NCBI GenBank assembly: GCA_016718605.1
Contig: JADKCY010000017.1
Span: 1-35,302, forward strand
Direction of reading: 5' to 3'
Source: Lysobacterales bacterium
GTDB lineage: Bacteria; Pseudomonadota; Gammaproteobacteria; Xanthomonadales; Xanthomonadaceae
DNA: 35,302 bases
Translations under genes and position numbers: made by a program
In this document: piece after piece, positions 25,858 to 35,302 of the stretch
Numbering within the stretch: the stretch's first letter is position 1
Layout of the letters: each line of letters starts with the position of its first letter
Notes under the pieces: generated by a model
The model's input: the letters and a program-made list of their open reading frames with translations, nothing else
What the model was told of the DNA's origin: nothing
Database searches by the model: none

Positions 25858-27666
25858 ATGGTGACCGGCATTCGGATCACCAAGTGGCAGACGCGAGACC
25901 CCGAGCGACTCGCCTGGCAGCTGAGCGAGTTCGAACGCCGACTGTTTCGCATTGCGAGCTCCGGCTCAACTGAGGAGTGTTGCGACGTGACAGATTTCCT
26001 GATTCAGATTCCCGGCATCGCGGCGCGCGGAGACATCCTATTCTACGGCGCGGCCGGCTGGGAACTACTGCACGCAGGCACCTCGGGGCACTTTCTACAG
26101 ACCTCTGGCGCCGGCGCTGACCCCGTTTGGGCGGCTGGCGGCGGTGGTGGAGGTGTTTCCGATGGCGCATATGGAGACATCACGGTCTCAGGCGGTGGGA
26201 CGGTGTGGAGCATCACCCCCGGCGTGATTGCGCCAGCAGACTTTGCCAATGCGTCACCCAACACGCTGTTAGGCAATCCAACTGGAGCAGGAGCAACTCC
26301 GCAGTTTTTTGGCGTTGGCGCGTCGCTAACATTTGTCGGGTCAGCACTGGCGCGTGCGGCTCTCACCGGAGACGTGACCGCAGCGTCGAACAGCAACTCA
26401 ACCACCATCGCGAACAGCGCCGTCACTCTCGCGAAGATGGCCAACCTGGCCGCGAACAGCATCATCGGGAACAACACTGGCAGCCCATCCGTCCCGCTTG
26501 CGCTCACGGCAACGCAGGCTACCGCGATGCTCGACATCGCGACGACGGCGCTCAAGGGCCTAGTTCCAGCATCAGGCGGCGGCACGACCAACTTCCTTCG
26601 CGCCGACCTCACGTGGGCAGCTCCCCCAGGAGGAGGCGGCGGATTCACAAACACGGTTGTCTCACAGGCGCCCGCGTCAAACCAGCAAGATTGGACCATC
26701 ACTGGTCGCACGAGTTACACGACCGTCATCACGACCAACACGACCAACTCGTTTCTTGGAGGCGTGACGGGCGGAGCGAGTGGCGATGTGCTCCACGTTG
26801 TCAACGGTTCTGGCGACACCATGCTTTGGCTGGTGCACGATGACCCGGGCAGCACGGCGGCGAATCGGTTCAATTTGCACCGAAGTTCTGCGTTTATCCC
26901 GCCGGGTGAGACAGCCACGTTCGTTTACAACGCGACGGCGTCACGGTGGGCGCTTCTCAGCATGTCAATCAACATGATGGACGTCACCGAGAAGACGCAA
27001 ATGTTCGTTCCGAACACCGGAACAACGGTGACCACCATCGGCATCGGTGCATCAAGCTCAACCGCGACGCTAAGCACAATCACTCCAACCGCAACGCCGA
27101 CCAACGACTTCACAGAAGATAGCGCAACGCAAGTAACCAACTCCGCAGCGAGTGGCAGCTCAGACGTTCGCGCGACCATCGCCAAGTTCATGCGCGGTGC
27201 CACGACTGGGCGCCAGGGCATCTTTTTCAATGCGCGCGTACGGTTTACGGCTCTCGGCGCAACCGGCGGGGTTGCGGTGGGGCTCACGTCCTCGACTGCA
27301 GCTATCAATACACAGCCGAGCGCCAACACCAACGTCATCTACATCGGAGCAAACGGCGGACAGACGACACTGCGCGCAATCTGCCGCGACGGTGCCGCTG
27401 GTACGCCGGTGGACCTCGGAGCAAACTTCCCTGTGCCGAGCGCGACAGCCGCCTACGAGGTGTGCTTTTTCTGCCCATCGAACGTCGCCAAGGTGAATTA
27501 CATGGTGAGACGCCTAGACACCGACTTCAAAACGGAGGGCACATTCACGACCAACTTGCCCTCGAACACGTTGCTCATGGGCCACCGAATCAACGTCATG
27601 GTCGGCGCAACTGCGACGGCTAGCACAGCGCAGTTTAATCGCCTGCTCACGAGGCACGTTTCATGA
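25858..27666 (+). CDS. Tail fibre or tail-appendage protein
   Basis: The 602-residue protein has a short N-terminal helical part (ERLAWQLSEFERRLFRIASS) that may attach it to the virion. A glycine-rich and repetitive region follows (SDGAYGDITVSGGGTVWSI; ALTGDVTAASNSNSTTIANS; NLAANSIIGNNTGSPSVPLA), typical of trimeric fibre shafts. Beta-rich terminal domains follow. No enzymatic motif is seen. It probably makes contact with the host or other tail parts. It overlaps the following large gene by four bases. Confidence 0.65.
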   Translation: MVTGIRITKWQTRDPERLAWQLSEFERRLFRIASSGSTEECCDVTDFLIQIPGIAARGDILFYGAAGWELLHAGTSGHFLQTSGAGADPVWAAGGGGGGVSDGAYGDITVSGGGTVWSITPGVIAPADFANASPNTLLGNPTGAGATPQFFGVGASLTFVGSALARAALTGDVTAASNSNSTTIANSAVTLAKMANLAANSIIGNNTGSPSVPLALTATQATAMLDIATTALKGLVPASGGGTTNFLRADLTWAAPPGGGGGFTNTVVSQAPASNQQDWTITGRTSYTTVITTNTTNSFLGGVTGGASGDVLHVVNGSGDTMLWLVHDDPGSTAANRFNLHRSSAFIPPGETATFVYNATASRWALLSMSINMMDVTEKTQMFVPNTGTTVTTIGIGASSSTATLSTITPTATPTNDFTEDSATQVTNSAASGSSDVRATIAKFMRGATTGRQGIFFNARVRFTALGATGGVAVGLTSSTAAINTQPSANTNVIYIGANGGQTTLRAICRDGAAGTPVDLGANFPVPSATAAYEVCFFCPSNVAKVNYMVRRLDTDFKTEGTFTTNLPSNTLLMGHRINVMVGATATASTAQFNRLLTRHVS

Positions 27667-30600
27667 TGAAGCCGCTGTATCTGCCGCTCGTGAAGGGCAT
27701 CCAGGACGCTGATTCCGACAGCGCAGAGCCGCAGACTGGCAAGCTCGCCGACGCGGTCAACGTGCACGTGCACCCTGAGCAGCTCAATGCGTTGAGTTTG
27801 CGCCCGAGGTTCGTTGGTAAGTTCGCGATTGACGCCAACGCGCGCATCTGTGCAGCTGGCGGCAAAGTCGCGTATGTCGGCGAGGACGACTTCGGGCACT
27901 TGCAGACCGACGGCACGTATTTCAGGACAGGCACCGAAGCCAACCTGTTTCGAAGTTACGCTGTCGTGAGCACCGAGCAATTCGCATCGCGCCAAAAGGA
28001 CCCGATTCGAACTGTTGCGTACGCAGAGCATGCGAACGGAGACCGCTTGGTCATGGTTGCGTTTCAGGGCGCAAGCACGTTCGACGTGTTCTACCAAAAG
28101 GTGGTCAACGGGCGGAACTACGGCGAGCGTACGTGGACGGTGGGACAAACAGGTATCCCTAGGATATTCGCATTTGCTAGGACTGGGGGGGCGGGTTTTC
28201 TGACCATCGTCAACGCTGGGTTCAGCGGCGCGATCTCAATGCTCGTCAGTGCGACCAACGACGGCAACTTTGGTGCCGCCATCACGCTGGTTGGAGCTGA
28301 GCTGCTCGACGTCGTGCAAAACACGAACGGCACGTACAGTTACATCTATCTGAATGCTGGCGCGGTGACGTTTCGGCGAATCGACGAGGCTGGCGCGACC
28401 GTTGAGGGGCCTTACACAATCCTCGCCAAGACCAACCCGACCTATGCTGGGATTGCACGGCTCAGCGATACGCTCTGGCACGTCTGGCATGGGGGCTACC
28501 CGGTAGACGGAAACGACACGCTGTATCTGTCGCGGGTTACCGGTGGCGTAGTGACAGCAATCACGAGCTACGCAAATGCGTTGAGCCCAACGACAATCCG
28601 TGTGATTTCAGTGGGTGGCGGCGCAATCAAGACAAGCCCGTCAGCGAACGGGGTAGGCTCGTACTGCTACGTGTCTGGAGGCGGGGGAGATGACCCGCGA
28701 GTCGGTCGGCTGTTCTTCAACGACAACGTTTCGACCAACTACTCGACGTTCACGGCTCCGATTCTCCCGATGGGGCGCATCTGGTGCGACACGACGTTCT
28801 TTGGAGCCCGCTTGTGGGGGTTGCAGCAGAAAATTGGTGGATGCTGGGAGCTAATCCCGACGACAGAAATCACCACCAATGACACCACCAGAGCGCGCCC
28901 AGTCGCGTATCACACGGTCACCCGAGGTAGCTCGACGCCTCTGTCGACAGGGGTAGAGGCACTCAGGCAATTTTGCATCTACCAAGCCGACAACCGAAGC
29001 AAGGCTTTGCTGTTCGGTCGCGATTCGTCGGCAATTACCTTGGTCGACGTTGGATACGCGATGCCAACGCGTGGGACGACCGTTTCGAACTCGGAGTTTG
29101 ACGTCCTGATTGGAGCAGTACCGCGCTATTGGGACGGAACGGCGTTCGTGCCAGCCGGAATCCCGCAGGCCCCAGACATCTCAGCGACGACGTTTGCGTC
29201 TGGCACGCTCGCTGCTGGAACGTACGTGTACACCATGGTTTGGGAGTGGTCAGACGCCGCTGGTAACCGCCAGCAGAGCGCCGCAGAGCTGCAAACGGTA
29301 GTGGTGCCTGCATCCGGCGAAGTATTCATCGAGGTGCACCCTGCATCGATACCGTATGACGAGCGACTCCTCACGTTTCGCCCAAGCATGCGCGGGGTAG
29401 TGTATCGCTCAGACCCAGGTGGGACACTCCTCAAGCGAGGAGAGCTTTATCTCGAGTTCACCACGTTCGGGCCAAGCTCTGGCTTGTACGGTTCGACGCA
29501 ATTCATCGTTTCGGACGATGGTACAGTCGACTTTTCCACCGGCGAGCCTCTCTACACGTCCGCGGGTGGAGCGGCGGAACTGCCGGCAACGGCGCTCGAA
29601 GAGTGCTACCTCGTTCGTCCGTACTCTGACCGGTTCATTGGCGTTTCCAAAAGCTTTCCCGATCAGCTCTGGTACACCAAGACGATCCAGGTGGCGCGCG
29701 GAATCGAGGCCAATCAGGCGCTCTACTTTCGGCTCCCCGAGATTGCCACTGGCCTAGCAGTGCAGGACGGAAACGTCTACTGGTTCAGCGAGCGCAATTG
29801 TTGGGCGTTCGTCCCGCAGTTCGCCGACGATACCGGCGTTGGCGGCGGCGCTGTAGACCCGGTGCCGCTTGCAACCGGCGTGGGCTGCACGGCGACCAAC
29901 AGCATCGTCGAGACACCGGTGGGCGTGTTTTTCATCGGACCGCGCGGGCCGTGGGTCATTCCTCGAGGTGGCGGCGCTCCAACGTTCGTTGGGCTCGACG
30001 TCGAGGAGCACTTCCGCGAGTTTCCGACGTGCCGTGGCGCCGTGTACAACCCGCTGTTCTCTGAGATTGTGTTCGCGATGGAGAGCTCAGGGCCAACGCT
30101 ACATTGCATGGTAATCTACAACCATGTGACCGAACAGTGGTATCGCTGGATGATTGGGCACGACGCTCTGGCATCGGCTGGCGGCGCCCTGTTCCCCTCG
30201 CTTGCTCAAGGCATCGTGTACGCTGGTGGCGTGCTTGCCGTTGGAGGGGGATTAGTTGGCGCGGATGGTTCAATCCTGCATCTCACCGATGACGGCGGCG
30301 CTACGGATGATTTCCTCACCGGAGATGACCGTTGGATTCACCCGTACATCGAGACGAAGAATTTCTACCCGAGCGGCGGCCCGTCGGAGCTGTTCCGCGC
30401 CAACCGATACACCATCGATTGCAGCTCTGCACTTGGAGAGACGCTGCAACTCAGCGCGTCGGCGGACGACGGAGCCACGTGGCAGACTGCGTTTGCTATT
30501 TCGACCGCGTCGCAGGCTAATCCCCCCATCTGCCGGTTCGCGGTGCAGAAGGTGCGAGGGATTCGCATGCGGTGGTACACGACCTGGAACAGCCAAGTGC

Positions 30601-30704
30601 TACCGGCTAACCAATCGCACGCCCCAAACCGCTACAACGGTGTTACACTCTACTCGTCACCACTCGGCCGGGCCAAAGCGGGCTCGGCGTACTACCGAGG
30701 TTGA
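27663..30704 (+). CDS. Large virion protein, probable tail nozzle/tail-hub component
   Basis: The 1013-residue protein is nearly all beta-strand, with regular aromatic-glycine spacing. It starts with LYLPLVKGIQDADSDSAEPQ and KLADAVNVHVHPEQ, a beginning like that of nozzle-type tail proteins in short-tailed phages (a parts list followed by DAVNV). A fibronectin-like stretch (GTYVYTMVWEWSDAAGNRQQ) lies near residue 520. Length and position fit a tail nozzle or hub. A G7 run at 28186-28192 lies inside the gene, yet the frame stays open. The function call is tentative. Confidence 0.55.
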   Translation: MMKPLYLPLVKGIQDADSDSAEPQTGKLADAVNVHVHPEQLNALSLRPRFVGKFAIDANARICAAGGKVAYVGEDDFGHLQTDGTYFRTGTEANLFRSYAVVSTEQFASRQKDPIRTVAYAEHANGDRLVMVAFQGASTFDVFYQKVVNGRNYGERTWTVGQTGIPRIFAFARTGGAGFLTIVNAGFSGAISMLVSATNDGNFGAAITLVGAELLDVVQNTNGTYSYIYLNAGAVTFRRIDEAGATVEGPYTILAKTNPTYAGIARLSDTLWHVWHGGYPVDGNDTLYLSRVTGGVVTAITSYANALSPTTIRVISVGGGAIKTSPSANGVGSYCYVSGGGGDDPRVGRLFFNDNVSTNYSTFTAPILPMGRIWCDTTFFGARLWGLQQKIGGCWELIPTTEITTNDTTRARPVAYHTVTRGSSTPLSTGVEALRQFCIYQADNRSKALLFGRDSSAITLVDVGYAMPTRGTTVSNSEFDVLIGAVPRYWDGTAFVPAGIPQAPDISATTFASGTLAAGTYVYTMVWEWSDAAGNRQQSAAELQTVVVPASGEVFIEVHPASIPYDERLLTFRPSMRGVVYRSDPGGTLLKRGELYLEFTTFGPSSGLYGSTQFIVSDDGTVDFSTGEPLYTSAGGAAELPATALEECYLVRPYSDRFIGVSKSFPDQLWYTKTIQVARGIEANQALYFRLPEIATGLAVQDGNVYWFSERNCWAFVPQFADDTGVGGGAVDPVPLATGVGCTATNSIVETPVGVFFIGPRGPWVIPRGGGAPTFVGLDVEEHFREFPTCRGAVYNPLFSEIVFAMESSGPTLHCMVIYNHVTEQWYRWMIGHDALASAGGALFPSLAQGIVYAGGVLAVGGGLVGADGSILHLTDDGGATDDFLTGDDRWIHPYIETKNFYPSGGPSELFRANRYTIDCSSALGETLQLSASADDGATWQTAFAISTASQANPPICRFAVQKVRGIRMRWYTTWNSQVLPANQSHAPNRYNGVTLYSSPLGRAKAGSAYYRG

Positions 30705-30707
30705 ACC

Positions 30708-32489
30708 ATGGCTACCGAACTCGACCTGAACAACCTCACTCCGCAGCAAAAAGCGGACATCGTCTGGGCATACAATCAGCAACCCCATTGGGGCATCACA
30801 ATGCACGCCGACGGGTCGTTTGACGACTACTACGGCCCAAGCGGCACGAATGGCGGCAATGATAAGCTGATCGAAAATTGGGATAATTCTACCCCTGAAG
30901 CGCGCCAAGCCATGGCCGGTTATGCGCTGTCCCATCCTGGGTTTGCCAACCAATACACGATTCAAGGCGTAGAGCCATTGGTGGATGACCCAAATTCACC
31001 GGCCGGAAGCGCCTCGTACCGAGTAAACGTTAGCCCAGAGTATCAAAGCGACGCATACCGAGCAAACCCTGGAGCTACTGGGCAAGCGGGTTCAGGAGCA
31101 GGCGGCGCAGGCCAGCGCGTTCCCAACACCATCGACGTATCGAACTACCAGCTGTCCCCCCAAGCGCAGGCGGACATCGGAAGCATTCGAAACATGGCGG
31201 GCGAAGTCTACGGACGCGATGAGTCGCGATACAACGTCGACCCCAACTCTATCCCGATGACACAGGCGTATACCTACGACCCGTCAACGGCTGACATCTA
31301 CACGTCAGACATCAGCAACGTGTTCGACCCTACGCGCGCCCAATACGGGTACGCAAACGATATGCTCAACTACGCATCCGACTTGCAAGGCACCGACCTG
31401 CAAGCGGCGGCAGAGCTCCAATATCTCGCCGCGACTGGTCAGGCTCCGTCGGCCGCCGACCTCGCGCTCAATCGAGATGCGAACGCGCTGTTTGCGCAAC
31501 AGATGGCAATGGCTGCCCGTGCTCGTGGCTCGAGCTCAAGTGGTCTAGCCACCATGAACGCGCAGAACAACTCCGCGCTCGGGTACGCCCAGCTCATCAA
31601 CAACGCAGACATCGCTCGCGCAAACGAGATGGCTACCGCGCGTGGTCAATACGGGCAGACGGGGCTTGGAATTCGTCAGCAAGACATCGGTATCGCGGGG
31701 CAGGCCGCGAGCAATGCGCAGGGCATCTATGCGGTGAACAACTCCGAGCTTGGTGGCATGCAGGAGAACACGCGTCTGATGAACAGCGGCGCGCAGTTCA
31801 ACACAGGACAAGAGAACAGAGCGTACGAGTACGGCGCTGGAGCGAATCAGGATGCCAGCGGCCGCAACCAAGATGCAACGATTGGCGTGCTCACCGGAAA
31901 CTCAGACCGAGCTGCTGGCGTAGGCCAAGCAGACGACGCATTAGGCTCCAACTACGCCGACAAGCTCATCGGCGTAGGTCAATACGACACCGACACGCGC
32001 ATTCGAGGCGGACAGGATTACCAATCCACATTGGAAAACATCCAGTCTATCTCGAACAACTACGGAGTTGGCGTTGGCAGCCAGATGACGCAGCGCTCAA
32101 TTGCTGACGCAGACCGCGACCAAAGAGAGACGGCGGCAGTTGTTGGGGCAGTCGGAACTGCCGCCACGGGAATTGCAGATGCCGTCAACTGGGAGAAACC
32201 CAACTCAGACGAGCGCATGAAGAACGTGGGGCGCAAGACTTCCCCCGCTGACTTCTCGGAAGTCGAGCCCCACGAGTGGGAGTATGAAGACGAGTACGAA
32301 GGCGAGCCCGGAACCAATTGGACCGGCGGTGGCAAGATGAAAAGCGGAATGGCGCAGGACTTCCCGGATTCGGTAGTAGAGAAGGACAAGGACGGAATGC
32401 TTCGAGTGAACCCGCTCAAGGCCATGATGCGCTACGCAGACTCAATCGGCGACTTGCAACGTCGCGTGAAGAAGATGGAGGCTCGGTAA
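30708..32489 (+). CDS. Virion protein with C-terminal S74 intramolecular chaperone
   Basis: The 593-residue protein has a glutamine/alanine/tyrosine-rich helical body (residues about 150-460, for example AQQMAMAARARGSSSSGLAT). A C-terminal S74 domain follows, with SDERMKNVG at 500 (S500-D501 probable self-cleavage pair), KMKSGMAQDFPDSVV (543-557) and a last helix DLQRRVKKMEAR. S74 domains trimerise and fold fibre or spike proteins and then cut themselves off. Attachment to a helical, internal-protein-like body is unusual, as the domain normally follows beta-helical spikes. TAATG links it to the next gene. Confidence 0.75.
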   Translation: MATELDLNNLTPQQKADIVWAYNQQPHWGITMHADGSFDDYYGPSGTNGGNDKLIENWDNSTPEARQAMAGYALSHPGFANQYTIQGVEPLVDDPNSPAGSASYRVNVSPEYQSDAYRANPGATGQAGSGAGGAGQRVPNTIDVSNYQLSPQAQADIGSIRNMAGEVYGRDESRYNVDPNSIPMTQAYTYDPSTADIYTSDISNVFDPTRAQYGYANDMLNYASDLQGTDLQAAAELQYLAATGQAPSAADLALNRDANALFAQQMAMAARARGSSSSGLATMNAQNNSALGYAQLINNADIARANEMATARGQYGQTGLGIRQQDIGIAGQAASNAQGIYAVNNSELGGMQENTRLMNSGAQFNTGQENRAYEYGAGANQDASGRNQDATIGVLTGNSDRAAGVGQADDALGSNYADKLIGVGQYDTDTRIRGGQDYQSTLENIQSISNNYGVGVGSQMTQRSIADADRDQRETAAVVGAVGTAATGIADAVNWEKPNSDERMKNVGRKTSPADFSEVEPHEWEYEDEYEGEPGTNWTGGGKMKSGMAQDFPDSVVEKDKDGMLRVNPLKAMMRYADSIGDLQRRVKKMEAR

Positions 32490-33232
32490 TGGCAATCGTT
32501 CGACAACCGCCGCCAGTGGTCCCAATCGCTGGCTATTCAGGCGCCGACCCAGTGCGCGCATTTCAAGGCATGCAAGGCGGAATCAAGGGTGCTGTTGCAC
32601 TCCCCTCGCTTGCTCAAGGAATCCAGCAAGCCGGCGCAACACGTCCGCGGCTCGACCCACTTGCAGGACCGCCCATGCAGACGGCTCTCACTGGCGGCGG
32701 GCAAAACCTGACCGATGCCGTCCGCAGTCCCACCTCGGCAATTCCCACGTTTAGCAACATCCCAGGCGGCAACGTTGGCGTGAAAGTGAACATGCCTACG
32801 TCAGTAGCTGCCGGTATGCAGCAAGTTGGAGCATCGCATACACCAGGAGCTGCAATCGGCGGTGTGTCAGCCTCTCTCGCTAATGGCGGGACTCTGGCAG
32901 GCACGACGTCGCCAGCAAGCAAGCCCTCGCCGTTGGCCTCTCCTGCTCCGACGAGTAAACCGGTCACAAGCGTGAGTCAAAGTATCCAAACAGCCGGGGC
33001 AAACCATCAGGTTGGGAGCTCGCTAAACGGTATCGATGGCTCAAAGCCGGGCAGTTCATTGTCGAGCGCGAAGTCTCCCGTCGCAACTGTGCCCAACATG
33101 ACCCCGACGACGACAGCCGCAGAAAAGCTTGGCGGAACTTCAGCGTTCAGCACAAGCACGCACTCAGCTCCAAGCGGACTGTTCAACGCAGCCGATCCCA
33201 ATCGCGCGCTAAAGATGATGCGAGGGTACTGA
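32489..33232 (+). CDS. Low-complexity virion-associated protein with three internal repeats
   Basis: The 247-residue protein starts at ATG 32489 (TAATG overlap) and is rich in serine, alanine, glycine, proline and threonine. Three related units occur: LAQGIQQAGATRPRLDPLAG, VAAGMQQVGASHTPGAAIGG and VSQSIQTAGANHQVGSSLNG. Such disordered proteins between tail and internal proteins are found in phage ejection modules. No domain is recognised. It ends with ADPNRALKMMRGY. Confidence 0.65.
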   Translation: MAIVRQPPPVVPIAGYSGADPVRAFQGMQGGIKGAVALPSLAQGIQQAGATRPRLDPLAGPPMQTALTGGGQNLTDAVRSPTSAIPTFSNIPGGNVGVKVNMPTSVAAGMQQVGASHTPGAAIGGVSASLANGGTLAGTTSPASKPSPLASPAPTSKPVTSVSQSIQTAGANHQVGSSLNGIDGSKPGSSLSSAKSPVATVPNMTPTTTAAEKLGGTSAFSTSTHSAPSGLFNAADPNRALKMMRGY

Positions 33233-33233
33233 C

Positions 33234-35048
33234 ATGCTTTTTCAAGAGACCGAAACACCAGGCGTGTACCGCGACGAAAAAGGCGAGATGTGGCCACTTG
33301 GCGCGGACATGGTGACCAAGCTGCGCAACAGTGGCAACGTGTTCATGGGCGGCCAGTCGTCGAGCGGCGGCGGTGATGGCAGCGCAAAGGTTGGCCTCGG
33401 TCCAGCTTGGGCGCCGAACCCAGTCGATCGCGTAGGAGCAGCCGCGCCATCTGCGCAAGCGCCGGTCAAGATGGGCCTCGGTCCGGCATTCGCCGTGCAG
33501 CCCGGAAGTGGTGGCGCTCCCCCGTTGCAAGCCCCGGTCAAGCGAGACTTCGAGGCGGCTCCTCAGCAAGGCGGCTCGGAGTGGCAGTTCAACGGCGCCC
33601 CGCGGCAACCGTCAGGCGTGCAACAGCTGCCAAGCCAACCAATGCTCAGTCGCGTCTCACAGGCGCAACCCGGAGCGCAGCAGCAAGGCTCCCCCCAACT
33701 TCAGCGCGTCATGCCTCGAGACCGCTCGCAAGGCCAGGCGCCACAGGACCAGCGCTACTACAAGCAGGCTGGCGGCTCTCCTGGTGGTTGGGTCGACACT
33801 GCGCGTCAAACAAGCGGCATCAGCGAAGAGCAGCAAAACGAGATGCGCGACAACGCCTATGCTTTGCGCGATGCGCAAGTGTCCGCGGCGAAGGAAGACG
33901 CGCTCGCAGCCGGCGCAATCCACATGGGGCGACGATTCGAGGCAGAGCGCGCAGCAGCTGAAAATCAGAACCGCGCCATCGAGGAACAACGCAAGCTCGA
34001 CACACAAAACCTGTACATCCAGAGCCAACAACAGAAAGTTGCAGAGCGGCTCAAGGCGGCTCGCGAGCAACAGGTCGACCCGTCCAAGCCGTTCCAGGGC
34101 GGCGGCGGCATTGCAGGTGTGCTCGCTGTACTTGGCGCGGCCATGGGGCAGTATGCGAGCGGCATCAACGGCGGGCCCAACAACGCCCTGTTGCTGTTCA
34201 ACAACATGATTGAACGCTCGACTAGTGAGCAGCTCCGACTCATCAACGAGGAAAAGGAAGGCGCGCTCATGGCAAAGTCTGAGCTCGACGACTTCCAATT
34301 CCGGAACGACGAAGAAAAGAAGGCGCTTATCCGCTCAATCGAGCAAGAGCGCACAGCTGCCGAGCTGCGCAAGGTCGCTTCCGACGAGGCGCTCGTTGCA
34401 ATCCATCCCGCGGCCAAGCAAGCGTTGGCAGACATCGACGGCAAACTAAACGATAACCTGATGCAGGTGAACAGTGCAATCAACCGCACTGCTGGTCAAC
34501 GATACCAACAGGAGACCCGCGGAGGCGTCGTCGATGTGACCGAGAAGGTGCTCGCTCAGCAGGCAAAGGAAGCCGGTTACCGCAAGTCGATTGCCGAGGA
34601 TACCCAGGCGGTGTCCGGCGGCGGCGCGGCGGACAAGGGCGCAGTACTGGTCAACGGTCAGGTCATTGGCAAGACCACCGACGCAGCGGCGAAGGAGCTC
34701 AATGACCAGTACAGAGCCTACGTCACGCTCAAACAGAAGCGAGACCAGGCCGTCGACATGATCCGGAACGGCTCGTTCCTGGATGATTCGCGCTACGAGG
34801 CGCTCACCAACGACGCCATGTTTGACTTGGCCGGTGCAAAGGGTGCCACCATTCGCTCCGACACCGACGTCAAACAGTTTGGCGACATGCTCGGCGGTAC
34901 TTCGCGCGCCAAGATTCGCCCAGAGAACCAAATCAAGATCTGGAACGACAACGTGCGCCGAGCCGGCACCGCGGTGAGAAACTCATTCCGTCAACGCGGG
35001 CTCCCCACCAACGACATCGAGCCCGACGAGCTGCTCCCTACTGAGTAA
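33234..35048 (+). CDS. Internal virion/ejection protein (probable)
   Basis: The 604-residue protein has a proline/glutamine-rich start with two repeats (VGLGPAWAPNP and MGLGPAFAVQP, each followed by APVK). A charged coiled-coil segment comes next, then a glycine/alanine-rich hydrophobic stretch (GGIAGVLAVLGAAMGQYASG, near residue 288-307) that may insert into a membrane, and another long helical region. This resembles internal proteins that leave the capsid with the DNA. No lysozyme motif is visible. The start is ATG 33234, one base after the previous stop. Confidence 0.6.
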   Translation: MLFQETETPGVYRDEKGEMWPLGADMVTKLRNSGNVFMGGQSSSGGGDGSAKVGLGPAWAPNPVDRVGAAAPSAQAPVKMGLGPAFAVQPGSGGAPPLQAPVKRDFEAAPQQGGSEWQFNGAPRQPSGVQQLPSQPMLSRVSQAQPGAQQQGSPQLQRVMPRDRSQGQAPQDQRYYKQAGGSPGGWVDTARQTSGISEEQQNEMRDNAYALRDAQVSAAKEDALAAGAIHMGRRFEAERAAAENQNRAIEEQRKLDTQNLYIQSQQQKVAERLKAAREQQVDPSKPFQGGGGIAGVLAVLGAAMGQYASGINGGPNNALLLFNNMIERSTSEQLRLINEEKEGALMAKSELDDFQFRNDEEKKALIRSIEQERTAAELRKVASDEALVAIHPAAKQALADIDGKLNDNLMQVNSAINRTAGQRYQQETRGGVVDVTEKVLAQQAKEAGYRKSIAEDTQAVSGGGAADKGAVLVNGQVIGKTTDAAAKELNDQYRAYVTLKQKRDQAVDMIRNGSFLDDSRYEALTNDAMFDLAGAKGATIRSDTDVKQFGDMLGGTSRAKIRPENQIKIWNDNVRRAGTAVRNSFRQRGLPTNDIEPDELLPTE

Positions 35049-35051
35049 CCC

Positions 35052-35302
35052 ATGGCCAACTACCACGACGCCGAGACGGGGCAGCCGCTAAGCCCAGACC
35101 AGATTGCCGACGCATTCGCAAACGGGCGTCTCGGCGTGGACACGTCGACGTCGCCAATCATCGTTCGCGATCCGAACGGAACGCGTCTGCAGCTCGACGG
35201 CAAGGACGCGGCGCAACGACTCGGAGATTATCTCTCGGACGGCTACGAAATCGAGACGGGCGCCCAGACCGCCGACACAGAGATGCGTCTGGAGGCGAAC
35301 GC
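35052..35302 (+). CDS. Start of a virion protein (3' truncated by window end)
   Basis: ATG 35052 opens a frame that stays open to the last base, giving 83 codons. The part visible has a small beta domain (IIVRDPNGTRLQLDGKDAAQ) of a type found at the N-terminus of large internal virion proteins. The nature of the rest cannot be judged. It probably continues the ejection-protein set. Confidence 0.6.
   Translation, partial: MANYHDAETGQPLSPDQIADAFANGRLGVDTSTSPIIVRDPNGTRLQLDGKDAAQRLGDYLSDGYEIETGAQTADTEMRLEAN

Noticed and set aside
28015..28203. Plus-strand frame overlapping the 1013-residue gene near a G7 run
   Set aside because: The large gene stays open on both sides with consistent beta-rich sequence, so the G7 run is not a frameshift and the short frame is a shadow.
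1..35302. tRNA, rRNA, integrase or attachment sites
   Set aside because: No cloverleaf-like segment, recombinase motif or att-like core could be seen; lysogeny can therefore be neither shown nor excluded.

Overview
The window is a GC-rich segment of a tailed double-stranded DNA phage, or a prophage or metagenomic phage contig. It carries terminase, portal, scaffold, coat protein, virion proteins, endolysin, a replication module and a recombination module, packed with 4-base stop/start overlaps. I see no sheath, tail tube or tape-measure gene. The morphogenesis block instead runs portal, scaffold, coat, adaptor, large tail proteins and then three or four low-complexity or helical virion proteins, which suggests a short-tailed (podovirus-like) particle. 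No integrase, tRNA, rRNA, CRISPR array or insertion sequence is visible. The host cannot be assigned; a phage lipoprotein and the lysis genes fit a bacterium, but nothing is diagnostic.

Layout. (1) 1-1341, plus strand: the end of a tail gene with an SGNH-hydrolase domain, then a coiled-coil/membrane holin-like protein. (2) 1338-5359, minus strand: one tight operon that begins with a YqaJ-type exonuclease and continues with a tiny membrane protein, a probable recombination partner, coiled-coil proteins, a DUF551-like protein, a GroES-like co-chaperonin and small unknown proteins. (3) 5360-5511: a divergent control region with a perfect inverted repeat over TTGACA boxes. (4) 5512-18142, plus strand: the early operon(s), with an HTH regulator, a RusA-like resolvase, many small unknown proteins, four ribbon-helix-helix proteins, an XRE repressor-like protein, a replication initiator with an apparent internal origin, a DnaC-like loader, small membrane and zinc-ribbon proteins, the endolysin, and a lipoprotein zinc protease. 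(5) 18139-20039, minus strand: terminase large and small subunits. (6) 20040-20237: a second divergent control region. (7) 20238-35302, plus strand: the structural operon, running off the end. The first gene of the window is probably the distal end of this same morphogenetic block in a circularly permuted map.

The most unusual area is 7.1-12.8 kb. Small genes there are separated by repeated DNA: a 188-bp perfect duplication carrying most of a gene, four copies of a roughly 50-bp element with a hairpin whose sequence changes while pairing is kept, a 42-bp shared leader, and three promoter-like sites with a GC palindrome between the -35 and -10 boxes. A 45-residue C-terminal module is shared by proteins in both the minus and plus early operons. 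Together these look like an expandable array of small phage genes with common expression signals. All functional statements are read from motifs by eye; no database search was possible.
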